From: Prochlorococcus marinus CUG1417
Lineage (GTDB): Bacteria; Cyanobacteriota; Cyanobacteriia; PCC-6307; Cyanobiaceae
Direction of reading: 5' to 3'
Assembly: GCF_017695975.1 (NCBI RefSeq)
Contig: NZ_JAAORN010000001.1
Span: forward strand, 930,001-994,000
Length of the DNA stretch: 64,000 nt
Shown here piece after piece: positions 13,773-21,234 of this stretch. The translations under genes and the position numbers were made by a program. A model generated the notes under the pieces. It was not told the DNA's origin, made no database searches, and was given only the letters and a program-made list of their open reading frames with translations. Numbering within the stretch: position 1 is the first letter of the stretch; each line of letters opens with the position of its first letter.

Positions 13773-13874
13773 CAAAAAATACTAAACATTGCTGTCTAGT
13801 ACTTTTAGATTTATCAGAAAAAAGTGTGTGAGGAGTTTCTGATATATTAAATCTACTACGTCGGTAATTAAAAA
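13773..13874 (-). ncRNA. yfr10: Yfr10-like sRNA candidate carrying the Yfr1 motif
   Basis: The minus strand has a TATACT box (13886-13881), a predicted start near 13874, and the 11-nt sequence ACTCCTCACAC (13836-13826). That is exactly the ultraconserved Yfr1 motif. It sits in the loop of a hairpin formed by ATCAGAAA and TTTCTGAT, extended by AGATTT/AAATCT. An 8-bp terminator hairpin with GCAA loop (13800-13781) and U-run (13779-13774) follows. Yfr10 RNAs are known from Prochlorococcus as carriers of the Yfr1 motif in another structural setting. The assignment rests on motif and architecture, not on a database match. Confidence 0.7.
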
Positions 13875-13958
13875 GGGTACAGTATAAATTACTAAATTTT
13901 TCAATCCTTCAAAAAAAATTGCCCTTGATGAAAAAATAATCAAAAAGATAAAAAATTC

Positions 13959-14093
13959 ATGAAAAGCATTTACAAAAAAATCATTTTTTTTATTTCAGCA
14001 ATTGCTCTTTTTTCAGTAATAGCAGGTGTTGTCAAATATTCACTTACTTATATTGAAAATAATCCCGAAAAATACATACCTACACAAAAGTAA
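13959..14093 (+). CDS. 44-aa single-TM microprotein
   Basis: ATG 13959, TAA 14091-14093. MKSIYKKIIFFISAIALFSV and IAGVVKYSLTYIENNPEKYI: basic start, one helix (about 8-27), polar tail ending PTQK. Opposite strand and downstream of the promoter region of the Yfr10-like RNA (85 bp apart). Function unknown. Confidence 0.55.
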   Translation: MKSIYKKIIFFISAIALFSVIAGVVKYSLTYIENNPEKYIPTQK

Positions 14094-14170
14094 GGCAAAA
14101 AATAAGTATAAATTCACTTCAAAAAATCTATAAAGTGTCTTAAATATGTTCTAAATAGACAGCTTGAGTC

Positions 14171-14314
14171 ATGAAAACCAAAAATACTTCAGTTCTTAAT
14201 CAGAATAATATTCATTTAGGTCAATTCAAAAATAAGCATAAATATCAAATACTTGAGAATTACTGGAAGAGAAGAAAGAAAGAATGTGAAAAAAATCTTT
14301 CAAAATTTTGCTAA
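14171..14314 (+). CDS. 47-aa basic soluble microprotein
   Basis: ATG 14171, TAA 14312-14314. MKTKNTSVLNQNNIHLGQFK then YQILENYWKRRKKECEKNLS: strongly basic, with a C-terminal helix and two Cys (KKEC, SKFC). It might bind nucleic acid, but nothing specific is recognised. The next gene starts 9 bp downstream. Confidence 0.5.
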   Translation: MKTKNTSVLNQNNIHLGQFKNKHKYQILENYWKRRKKECEKNLSKFC

Positions 14315-14323
14315 CGGATAATT

Positions 14324-14572
14324 ATGAATTTTATTTTTTCTTTTTTTTTAGCATCTGTGATGTGGGTACAGGTTCCACAATGGGAAACTGACTGGTCAAA
14401 ATGTGCTGTAGATGTTCCCGATTCATCATGTCACTGGTACGTAGCTGCTCCCGATAATACGTTTGGGGAAGGATTTAGTTGGGAAAACGCTCCTTGGTTT
14501 GATGCTAATGGATTACAGGATGTCGCTAAAATTGAGAAAGAATCTGTAGTAGAAAAACTTCAAAATAACTAA
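14324..14572 (+). CDS. small Trp-rich hypothetical protein
   Basis: 82 aa. Short hydrophobic N-terminus (MNFIFSFFLASVMWV), possibly a signal peptide or anchor. It is followed by a Trp-rich region with two Cys: WETDWSKCAVDVPDSSCHWY, then FSWENAPWFDANG. This is a compact, likely folded exported domain of unknown function. Confidence 0.6.
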   Translation: MNFIFSFFLASVMWVQVPQWETDWSKCAVDVPDSSCHWYVAAPDNTFGEGFSWENAPWFDANGLQDVAKIEKESVVEKLQNN

Positions 14573-14654
14573 AGTTTCCATTTCATCAATTAACTTTTAA
14601 AAGTATTTAAATCTTGTTAAATAGTGGTTAACTTTTTATTGATTAAAAATTTTT

Positions 14655-14801
14655 ATGCGTTTCAAAGTAAGTCTCAAAAAAAATGGAAAAGAATTTGATG
14701 AAGTAGTTATAGCTAATAATAAAAAAGAGGCTATCAAAGTAGCTTTAAAAAACAATCCAGAAGCTCAAGCATTAAACTCTGATTGGACATTTAAGATTTA
14801 A
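14655..14801 (+). CDS. 48-aa small soluble protein
   Basis: ATG 14655, TAA 14799-14801. MRFKVSLKKNGKEFDEVVIA then NNKKEAIKVALKNNPEAQAL: a beta-beta-alpha-beta arrangement reminiscent of DpnD/PcfM-type small domains (VxxANxxEEAIxxAxxxxP). Stop codon abuts the znuB stop (convergent). Function unknown. Confidence 0.6.
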   Translation: MRFKVSLKKNGKEFDEVVIANNKKEAIKVALKNNPEAQALNSDWTFKI

Positions 14802-15587
14802 TTATTTGCGAAGCCTAGGAATCAAAAGAGATGCGACACAAATAACACTAATTGCAGGTCCAGGCGAAAGATTAAAGACTATAGAGAGAATAAATCCCAG
14901 AAGTGAGATGCATAATCCAAAAAATGAAGACCTCATCATTGCAATTCTTAAACTATGAGCCTTATTTAGCCCTAACAAAGTTGGCGTAGAAAGAAGAGCA
15001 ATTACAAGAATTACTCCCACTGCTGACATTGAACTAACAATTACTAATGCCGTCGTAAAACTCAAAGCAAGATTTAATAAAGAAACGTTTATACCACTTG
15101 CGGATGCACCTTCTGGATCTAATCCAACATAAACTACCTTTTCATATCCAAAAGTCATTAAAAGTATAAATACTAAAAAAGCAATTATTGTTCTAAGTAA
15201 ATCCCCAAAATTTGCTGTCAATAAATCGCCAAATAATACTGCCTCCAAATCAATCCTTATTCCGAGTAGAGGGATTATAAGGACTCCAAACCCAAGCATT
15301 CCAGCGAGAATAGTATTCATAACTGCTTCATAATTTTCACTTTTTCTATTAGTTAAACTTTCCGCAATTACTGAACCCATAAGACCACTGATAACACCAC
15401 CAATTGAGGGGTGAATTCCCAGAGCTAATGCGAGAGCAAGTCCAGGCAACACACAATGAGAGATTAAATTAACTTGTAATAATCTCTTATGAGTGATTAA
15501 TACAGTTCCCATAGCTGGGCATAAAATCCCGGAGAATATAGTAATTATTAATGGAACCAGCCACCAGTTGTTATTAATAAAAGACAT
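14802..15587 (-). CDS. znuB: zinc ABC transporter permease ZnuB
   Basis: 261 aa, ABC-3 family permease with about eight hydrophobic helices, from MSFINNNWWLVPLIITIFSG to a short SLLIPRLRK tail. Conserved ABC-3 features are visible: SHCVLPGLALALALG (43-57), NTILAGMLGFG, and SAVGVILVIALLSTPTL, the region contacting the ATPase. Together with ZnuC (16053-16823) and ZnuA (16960-18447) it would import Zn(II) across the plasma membrane. Unusually, the zur gene lies between znuC and znuB on the opposite strand, so znuB is either read through antisense to zur or has its own promoter. Confidence 0.9.
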   Translation of the reverse strand: MSFINNNWWLVPLIITIFSGILCPAMGTVLITHKRLLQVNLISHCVLPGLALALALGIHPSIGGVISGLMGSVIAESLTNRKSENYEAVMNTILAGMLGFGVLIIPLLGIRIDLEAVLFGDLLTANFGDLLRTIIAFLVFILLMTFGYEKVVYVGLDPEGASASGINVSLLNLALSFTTALVIVSSMSAVGVILVIALLSTPTLLGLNKAHSLRIAMMRSSFFGLCISLLGFILSIVFNLSPGPAISVICVASLLIPRLRK

Positions 15588-15604
15588 TATTCGAATGATT
15601 CGGT

Positions 15605-16039
15605 ATGATCAAAAATACGGGACAAAAAAAGATTTCGGAAACAATGGTAACTAAATCTGACATTACCAAAAGACAAGAACAACTTCTTGAAGAACTTAAT
15701 AAATGCGAGGATGAATTGACTGGTCAAGAGTTGCATAGACAATTGATAGAAAGAGGAAAGGCTATGGGACTGACGACTGTTTACAGGAATCTTCAAGTTT
15801 TGATAAAGCATGGCTTAATACGTTCTAGACATCTCCCAACTGGAGAGGTTCTGTACACTCCCGTAGATAGAGATATTCATCATTTGACCTGTGTTCAATG
15901 TGGTGAGACATCAAAAATGGAAGGATGCCCGGTAAAAGATATTCATACACCCAAAACAAATCCAAAGGAATTCCAATTGTTGTTTCATACTCTCGAGTAT
16001 TTCGGGCTTTGCCAAAACTGTTATCAGGCTCAGAATTAA
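15605..16039 (+). CDS. zur: Fur-family zinc regulator (Zur)
   Basis: 144 aa. N-terminal winged helix with the recognition segment GLTTVYRNLQVLIKHGLI (55-72). C-terminal dimerisation/metal domain with HHLTCVQCG (92-100) and CQNCY (136-140), the two CxxC pairs of the structural zinc site; sensing-site His residues follow HH92-93. By context (znuABC, COG0523 GTPase) this is Zur rather than Fur or PerR. The ATG at 15605 or the internal Met14 (15644, MVTKSDITKRQ) could be the start; family length favours the latter. It lies divergently 17 bp from znuB and converges on znuC. Confidence 0.87.
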   Translation: MIKNTGQKKISETMVTKSDITKRQEQLLEELNKCEDELTGQELHRQLIERGKAMGLTTVYRNLQVLIKHGLIRSRHLPTGEVLYTPVDRDIHHLTCVQCGETSKMEGCPVKDIHTPKTNPKEFQLLFHTLEYFGLCQNCYQAQN

Positions 16040-16052
16040 AAAGGAACATTCT

Positions 16053-16823
16053 CTAATCACAGAAATTATTTACGTTTATAGAGCTTATATTTATTGCCTC
16101 TAATTTATCTTTTATTTGATCAGGACTACCAACTGCCAAAACACTTTTATCAAGAACGATTACTTGATCATAATTATTTAAAGAATCGCCCCAATCATGG
16201 CTACTTACGAGCAAAGAAAGTCCCGCATCTGCGAGTTGACGAACAATTTTCAGAAAATCCTCCTTTGCAGGTGGGTCCAAAGCTGCACAAGGTTCATCTA
16301 AAAGAAATATTTTTGCCGGGGACATAAGAGTTTTTGCTAACAGAGCTCTTTGCTGCTGTCCTCCTGAAAGAGAATCGAGTCTTCTATTAGCCAAACTTGC
16401 AATGCCTACTCTCTGCATTGTCGCCTCTAATTCACAACATTTATTAATCCAAGAATTAGGATATGCTAGAAGAGTCTTAATTTGAAATGGGTTATTACTT
16501 CTTGATTTTGAATACTTTATTTGACCAAGAGATACCAATTTTTCAACTGTAATGGGGAACTTCCAATTCATAGAACTCCTTTGAGGCATAAGTGCCACAA
16601 GAGCTCTAGATCTATATAAATTTTCACCGTCAATTTTTATTTCGCCTTTATCTGGATTATTTTGTCCTTGCAAAATTCTCAAAAGAGTTGATTTGCCTGC
16701 GCCATTTGGGCCAACTAACGCTGTTAGAGTTCCAGGTTTAATCTCAAACGATACCTTATTCAAAACTGGCTTACTTTTTTTTGCGTATGCAAAGGTTAAA
16801 TTTTCAGCAACTAAAGTAGCCAT
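16053..16823 (-). CDS. znuC: zinc ABC transporter ATPase ZnuC
   Basis: 256 aa. Walker A GPNGAGKST at 38-46, Q-loop around MPQRSS (79-84), ABC signature LSGGQQQR (152-159), Walker B IFLLDEP (172-178), and a switch histidine in SSHDWGD. It energises zinc uptake through ZnuB. Length is typical. Its start region faces znuA across 136 bp that contain two inverted repeats (16862-16884 and 16923-16939), so znuC and znuA are probably corepressed by Zur. Confidence 0.92.
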   Translation of the reverse strand: MATLVAENLTFAYAKKSKPVLNKVSFEIKPGTLTALVGPNGAGKSTLLRILQGQNNPDKGEIKIDGENLYRSRALVALMPQRSSMNWKFPITVEKLVSLGQIKYSKSRSNNPFQIKTLLAYPNSWINKCCELEATMQRVGIASLANRRLDSLSGGQQQRALLAKTLMSPAKIFLLDEPCAALDPPAKEDFLKIVRQLADAGLSLLVSSHDWGDSLNNYDQVIVLDKSVLAVGSPDQIKDKLEAINISSINVNNFCD

Positions 16824-16861
16824 TAATTAATCTTTCAAAAAAGTCACTTTACAAGCTTACC

Positions 16862-16884
16862 AATAATACAAGTTGCGTATTATT
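16862..16884. promoter_or_regulatory. inverted repeat AATAATAC-N7-GTATTATT in the znuC-znuA gap
   Basis: Perfect 8-bp arms (16862-16869 and 16877-16884) separated by 7 nt, located 39 bp upstream of the znuC ATG. It differs in sequence from the Zur-type palindrome nearby. It may be a second operator or part of the znuC promoter. Confidence 0.4.
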
Positions 16885-16922
16885 TTCATAACATTTGATA
16901 GCTTTACTTGTCAGACGGAATG

Positions 16923-16939
16923 AAAATGATTATCATTTT
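16923..16939. promoter_or_regulatory. Zur/Fur-type box AAAATGATTATCATTTT
   Basis: A 17-bp palindrome, perfect on both arms around the central T at 16931, lying 21 bp before the znuA ATG and 100 bp before znuC. The TGAT-N-ATCA core is the classic Fur-superfamily operator core, and zur itself is next door. Zur repression of znuA (and of znuC in the other direction) is the natural reading. A 15/17 match occurs at 26662-26678. Confidence 0.8.
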
Positions 16940-16959
16940 TAAGTATTTAATTATTTTTC

Positions 16960-18447
16960 ATGTCAATTTTTAAAAGACTTTTAACAAATAAAAAAGGTTC
17001 GAGTAAGTCAATTATAAAAAATTCCGTAGTAGCTGGAACGATTATATTTTCAGGTTTTGGGCAGGATGTTATGGCTAAAGGAAAGTCATATGTAGCAGTA
17101 GAACCACTAGTTTGCGATTTAGTTAAATCAATTGCATTACCATCTGACGAAGTCAAATGCTTAGTAGATAGAAAACAAGATGTTCATGACTTAAAGATCA
17201 ATCCAAGGCAAGCTCAATTACTAAATAGCGCAGATAAAGTATTTACTCTTGGTAAAGAAATGACTCCAAGCATGAGAAATTGGGAAAATAAAAAAAATAC
17301 TGTTGTTGTAGGTGTTAGTGCAATAGACGTAGATGATCATTCTGATCATGGAGGTCATGACGATCATTCTGAACATTCAGCTAAAGTAGATGATCATTCA
17401 GACCATGGAGGACATGATGATCATGCTAAAGGTGCTTTCGAATGGGCAGGAAAATTTCAACTTTCTAAGGGTTCTTACAAATGGTCATTTGAAAAAGTCG
17501 ATGGCGAATATGCAGATCCTGCAATGAAGATGGTAATTCTCAAATCTAATGACATAGAAGGATCTGAAGATTTAGCCAAAGAATTATTAGAATCTAAAGA
17601 CTCAATAAGCAGAAAAAATGAAGGTACTTTGATAGCAAGTAATAAAGCTTTTGTTCTTAACTTTGATCAAAGAAAAGAAAGTACTGTTTTTAACGTAGAT
17701 ATCAAAGAAGATGGTCAATATATATTTTTTACTGAACACATGCCTTTTGAGTTTGAAGCAACTCAACACTTTTTTAAAGACGTTTCAAATAGTGATGTAG
17801 AACCAATAGCACAAGTTCCAGACGAAGGAGAGGGGCATCATCATCATGACCATGGAGGTCTAGATCCACATGTATGGCATGATCCGCATAACATCATAAA
17901 AATGGGAGATCTTATAAGCAAAAGTTTAAAGAAAGATATTTCAGTTTTTAATAGAGGTGACAGAAAACTAATTAATGAAAGATTAGAAAAAGCTGATTCT
18001 CTCTTAGAAGGCTTAGATAGTTGGATCATCGAACAAGTAAGCTCTATTCCTGAGGAAAACAGAGTAATTGTCTCTAAACATAAAGCATTGGGATACTACG
18101 GGGATGCATTTGGTTTTGAAACCATTAGTTTACTTGACTTTCTTGGAGACTCCTCAAGCTTAAGGCCAGACAACATAAGTTCTACTTTAAAAATGTTAGA
18201 TGAAGAGAAAGTTCAGGCAATATTTCCTGAACAAATTCCAGCATCTAAGTTATTAAGGAACTTAAGTAGACAAAGTTCCGTTCCTTTAGCTTCAAATCAA
18301 ATATTCGTTGATGGATTGATGATGGATGGCAATACGGTTTCAGTTGCTGTTCACAATACTTGTACAATTGTTAACTCATTGGGTGGAAGCTGTGATAAAG
18401 AATCTGGCTCCAATCTTGAGTCTGAATGGTACAAACTTTCAGATTAA
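16960..18447 (+). CDS. znuA: zinc-binding periplasmic protein ZnuA with inserted domain
   Basis: 495 aa, much longer than the usual 300-350. The zinc ligands of the cluster A-I fold are visible: His76 (QDVHDLK), His304/307 (DPHVWHDP), and a later His in SKHKALGYYG. Between lobe elements lie two His/Asp loops, each a copy of DDHSDHGGHDDH (125-136, 144-155), and HHHHDH (293-298). Residues 160-268 are an extra domain (FEWAGKFQLSKGSYKW to FFTEHMPFEFE) related to one in the next gene. The N-terminus (1-40) is basic then hydrophobic and fits an export signal. It captures Zn(II) for ZnuBC. Preceded by a Zur-type box. Confidence 0.9.
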   Translation: MSIFKRLLTNKKGSSKSIIKNSVVAGTIIFSGFGQDVMAKGKSYVAVEPLVCDLVKSIALPSDEVKCLVDRKQDVHDLKINPRQAQLLNSADKVFTLGKEMTPSMRNWENKKNTVVVGVSAIDVDDHSDHGGHDDHSEHSAKVDDHSDHGGHDDHAKGAFEWAGKFQLSKGSYKWSFEKVDGEYADPAMKMVILKSNDIEGSEDLAKELLESKDSISRKNEGTLIASNKAFVLNFDQRKESTVFNVDIKEDGQYIFFTEHMPFEFEATQHFFKDVSNSDVEPIAQVPDEGEGHHHHDHGGLDPHVWHDPHNIIKMGDLISKSLKKDISVFNRGDRKLINERLEKADSLLEGLDSWIIEQVSSIPEENRVIVSKHKALGYYGDAFGFETISLLDFLGDSSSLRPDNISSTLKMLDEEKVQAIFPEQIPASKLLRNLSRQSSVPLASNQIFVDGLMMDGNTVSVAVHNTCTIVNSLGGSCDKESGSNLESEWYKLSD

Positions 18448-18524
18448 ATTTTTCTAATAAAAACGGTTTTCATTTCTTATTATTACTATTATTAAACTAT
18501 TGTTTATTTAGTAAAAATCAGTAA

Positions 18525-19874
18525 ATGAGCATCAAAGATAAAATTCCCGTAACCATCCTCACTGGATTCTTAGGTTCAGGGAAGACTACTTTGCTTAATA
18601 GAATTTTAAGTGAAGAGCACGGAAAAAGAATAGCCGTAATTGAGAATGAATACGGTGAAGTAGGTATAGATCAAGGGCTTGTAATTAATGCCGATGAAGA
18701 AGTGTTTGAGATGTCAAACGGGTGTATTTGTTGTACTGTTCGCGGTGACTTAATAAGAGTCCTTGGCAACCTTATGAAAAGAAGAGATAAGTTTGACTAT
18801 GTTTTAGTAGAAACGACAGGATTAGCAGATCCTGGACCAGTTGCTCAAACATTTTTCATGGATGAAGAGATAAGTTCTGAATTCACTCTCGATGGAATTG
18901 TAACTTTAGTTGACGCTGCACATATTGATCAGCAACTAGGAAGGAGTGATGAAAGTTCAGAACAAGTAGCATTTGCAGATGTTCTTGTCCTTAATAAAAC
19001 TGATTTAGTCTCTGATGATGCACTAGATACTCTTGAATCGAGATTGAGAGATATGAATCGAATGACTCGAATTATTCGAGCCGAAAATGCCAAAGTACCA
19101 ATTGAAACAGTCTTAAATCTAAGTGCATTTGATCTTGATCAGATCCTTAAACGCAGGCCAACATTCCTTGAACCAGAATATCCTTTTGAATGGACAGGTG
19201 TTTATGATCTTGATGCAGGTAAATATGAATTAATACTAGAAGAAGGACCAGATCCAGAAATGTCCCTAGTAGCTCTCGTTAACCAAGGTGATAGTGAGGA
19301 GGAACTAAAAGACGGTGCTGAATCCTCCGTGAGACTTTATGCAGAAAAAGCTAATAATTTTGAACCTGGGAATACCATCCCATATGGAGAACATATAAAT
19401 CTCAAATTGGAGGATAAAGGAAATAAATCTTTCATCTTGAACATAGAAAAACCAACAAAAATAGGTTTGTTTACACAGCACACCGCTGAAGAATTCAATA
19501 TGAAAATCATTAAAAGTGAGGAAAATAAAGAGATTCCCTTTAATACTGAAAGATTCTGGCAAGCAGAGCATGAACATGATGATGAAGTTAGCTCAATTGC
19601 TATAGAGCGTTTTGGAGATGTTGACCCAGAAAAACTAAATACCTGGATGGGAAGGCTTCTCTCAGAAAAAGGGGTGGATATATTCAGAACTAAAGGTTTC
19701 ATAAGTTACTCTGGTAACCCAAGGCGAATAGTTTTCCAAGGAGTACATATGTTATTTACTGCACAACCTGATAAAGAATGGGGTAATGAACCTCGTAGAA
19801 ATCAACTTGTTTTTATCGGTAGAAATCTAAATGAAAAAGAGATGCAAGAAGGCTTTGATAAATGCCTGATATAG
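18525..19874 (+). CDS. COG0523 (CobW-like, G3E) zinc GTPase
   Basis: 449 aa. Walker A GFLGSGKT (14-21), the metal-binding CICC (67-70, CXCC), ETTGLADP (96-103), and NKTD (157-160). Residues 221-330 form an insert related to the ZnuA insert (FEWTGVYDLDAGKYEL). AEHEHDDE (347-354) is a His/acid motif, and the C-terminal CobW_C domain ends near RRNQLVFIGR. Zinc-regulated G3E GTPases act as metallochaperones that deliver zinc to client enzymes; the context with Znu and Zur supports this over cobalamin synthesis. The WD40 gene overlaps its last codons (13 bp), indicating a translationally coupled operon. Confidence 0.9.
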   Translation: MSIKDKIPVTILTGFLGSGKTTLLNRILSEEHGKRIAVIENEYGEVGIDQGLVINADEEVFEMSNGCICCTVRGDLIRVLGNLMKRRDKFDYVLVETTGLADPGPVAQTFFMDEEISSEFTLDGIVTLVDAAHIDQQLGRSDESSEQVAFADVLVLNKTDLVSDDALDTLESRLRDMNRMTRIIRAENAKVPIETVLNLSAFDLDQILKRRPTFLEPEYPFEWTGVYDLDAGKYELILEEGPDPEMSLVALVNQGDSEEELKDGAESSVRLYAEKANNFEPGNTIPYGEHINLKLEDKGNKSFILNIEKPTKIGLFTQHTAEEFNMKIIKSEENKEIPFNTERFWQAEHEHDDEVSSIAIERFGDVDPEKLNTWMGRLLSEKGVDIFRTKGFISYSGNPRRIVFQGVHMLFTAQPDKEWGNEPRRNQLVFIGRNLNEKEMQEGFDKCLI

Positions 19875-20935
19875 AAGCATTTAGCCCAAGAGGCATGTTC
19901 CACGAAGGATGGACAGCCGAAGTTAGCGATTATGCTATAGCATGTGGCTGGGCTCTTAAAGGGAAACAATTTATTGTTGGCGATGTAGCAGGTGGTATTT
20001 TTGCATTCGAAGGAGATACTGGAAAAATTATTTGGAAAAAAGAAAATACTCACTCTGGTGGTCTACTAGCAATGGCAATTCATCCAGAGGGTGATATTTT
20101 TGCATCATCAGGTCAGGATGGAATAGTTCAAATTTGTAATTGCCATGAAGGTAAAGTTATTAAAACACTTGATCTTGGCAAAGGTTGGGTAGAACACCTC
20201 AAGTGGTCGAATGACGGTTTATTTCTTGCGATAGCTTCCTCAAAAAAAGTATATGTTTTTAATGAAATTGGTGAAGAGAAATGGATCTCAGAAGACCATC
20301 CAAGCACAGTAAGTGCAATAACGTGGTCAAATAAAAATGAGCTAGCAACTGCTTGCTATGGAAGAGTGACATTCTTTGACATAGTTAATAATAAAACGAA
20401 TCAAAAACTCGAATGGCAAGGATCATTGGTATCTATGGAATTAAGCCCTGATGGAGATATAGTTGCCTGTGGGAGTCAAGACAATTCAGTTCATTTTTGG
20501 AGAAGATCAACAGGAATGGATGCTGAAATGACTGGATACCCTGGCAAACCAAGTCATCTTTCTTTTGATGACAGCGGAAAATTATTAGCAACTAGTGGTA
20601 GTGAAAGAATTACAGTTTGGAGCTTTATGGGAAATGGACCAGAGGGGACTATGCCAGGAGAACTATGTCACCATACAGAACCCATTTCGAGCCTAGCCTT
20701 TTCAAATAAAGGTATGCTAGTAGCCTCAGGATCTAGGGATGGTTCTGTTGTGGCAAGTTTCCTAAAAAATGACGGCAATGGAGACCCAGTTGGAGCTGCA
20801 TATGCTGGAGATTTAGTAGGGGCAATATCATGGCGACCTGATGATTGTGCACTTGCAGCAGTTAATGCAAAAGGTGTTGTAAATGTATGGAAATTTAAAG
20901 TTCGTACTAACCTTTTTTCAAAAGGATTTAAGTAA
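19862..20935 (+). CDS. WD40 beta-propeller protein of the zinc operon
   Basis: 357 aa, seven or so WD40-type blades, with repeated motifs such as ASSGQDGIVQIC, VACGSQDNSVHFW, LATSGSERITVWSF, VASGSRDGSVVASF and AAVNAKGVVNVWKF. No signal peptide or membrane segment. WD40 propellers scaffold protein complexes. The 13-bp overlap with the COG0523 GTPase gene implies a partner role, for example docking the GTPase to a client. That is inference. Confidence 0.85.
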   Translation: MPDIEAFSPRGMFHEGWTAEVSDYAIACGWALKGKQFIVGDVAGGIFAFEGDTGKIIWKKENTHSGGLLAMAIHPEGDIFASSGQDGIVQICNCHEGKVIKTLDLGKGWVEHLKWSNDGLFLAIASSKKVYVFNEIGEEKWISEDHPSTVSAITWSNKNELATACYGRVTFFDIVNNKTNQKLEWQGSLVSMELSPDGDIVACGSQDNSVHFWRRSTGMDAEMTGYPGKPSHLSFDDSGKLLATSGSERITVWSFMGNGPEGTMPGELCHHTEPISSLAFSNKGMLVASGSRDGSVVASFLKNDGNGDPVGAAYAGDLVGAISWRPDDCALAAVNAKGVVNVWKFKVRTNLFSKGFK

Positions 20936-20952
20936 AAAGTAGAAATTTATAA

Positions 20953-21108
20953 TTACCAATAGTTAGCTTTTAAATGTCTTTCCATACAAATGACCTCACA
21001 GTCATTATCTATTCCTTTTGGGTGAATATCGCAATATGAGAGACATTGAAAATATTCGTCTATAGGATTAGATTTATCAGTTTTACTAACTTCTTTCGAC
21101 TGCTTCAT
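20953..21108 (-). CDS. 51-aa twin-CX3C microprotein
   Basis: ATG 21108, TAA 20955-20953. Four cysteines form two CX3C motifs: C22-LSY-C26 and C37-EVI-C41, with His29 and His45. The segment between is IHPKGIDND. Such a twin CX3C on two short helices is the architecture of small disulfide-bonded (CHCH-like) or metal-binding hairpins. It converges with the WD40 gene of the zinc island (17 bp between stops), so zinc binding is worth testing. No signal peptide, so it would be cytoplasmic. Confidence 0.65.
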   Translation of the reverse strand: MKQSKEVSKTDKSNPIDEYFQCLSYCDIHPKGIDNDCEVICMERHLKANYW

Positions 21109-21234
21109 AAAAGAATTCCTCAATTATTTAAAATTAAGATAGTCGAATTAAATATCAAAAGAAATAAGCAAAACTTACTAAAAATATCTCAAAAAAAATT
21201 AGCGCAATTGATTACTACTCTCGGACATTTTTAA

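Noticed and set aside
19289-19297. GTGAGGAG complement to the Yfr1 motif inside the COG0523 gene
   Set aside because: Eight bases only, in the middle of an Asp/Ser/Glu coding stretch. Expected by chance; no structural support.
21046-21234. 62-codon plus-strand frame
   Set aside because: Overlaps the twin-CX3C gene on the other strand, has no recognisable protein features and looks like AT-rich noise.
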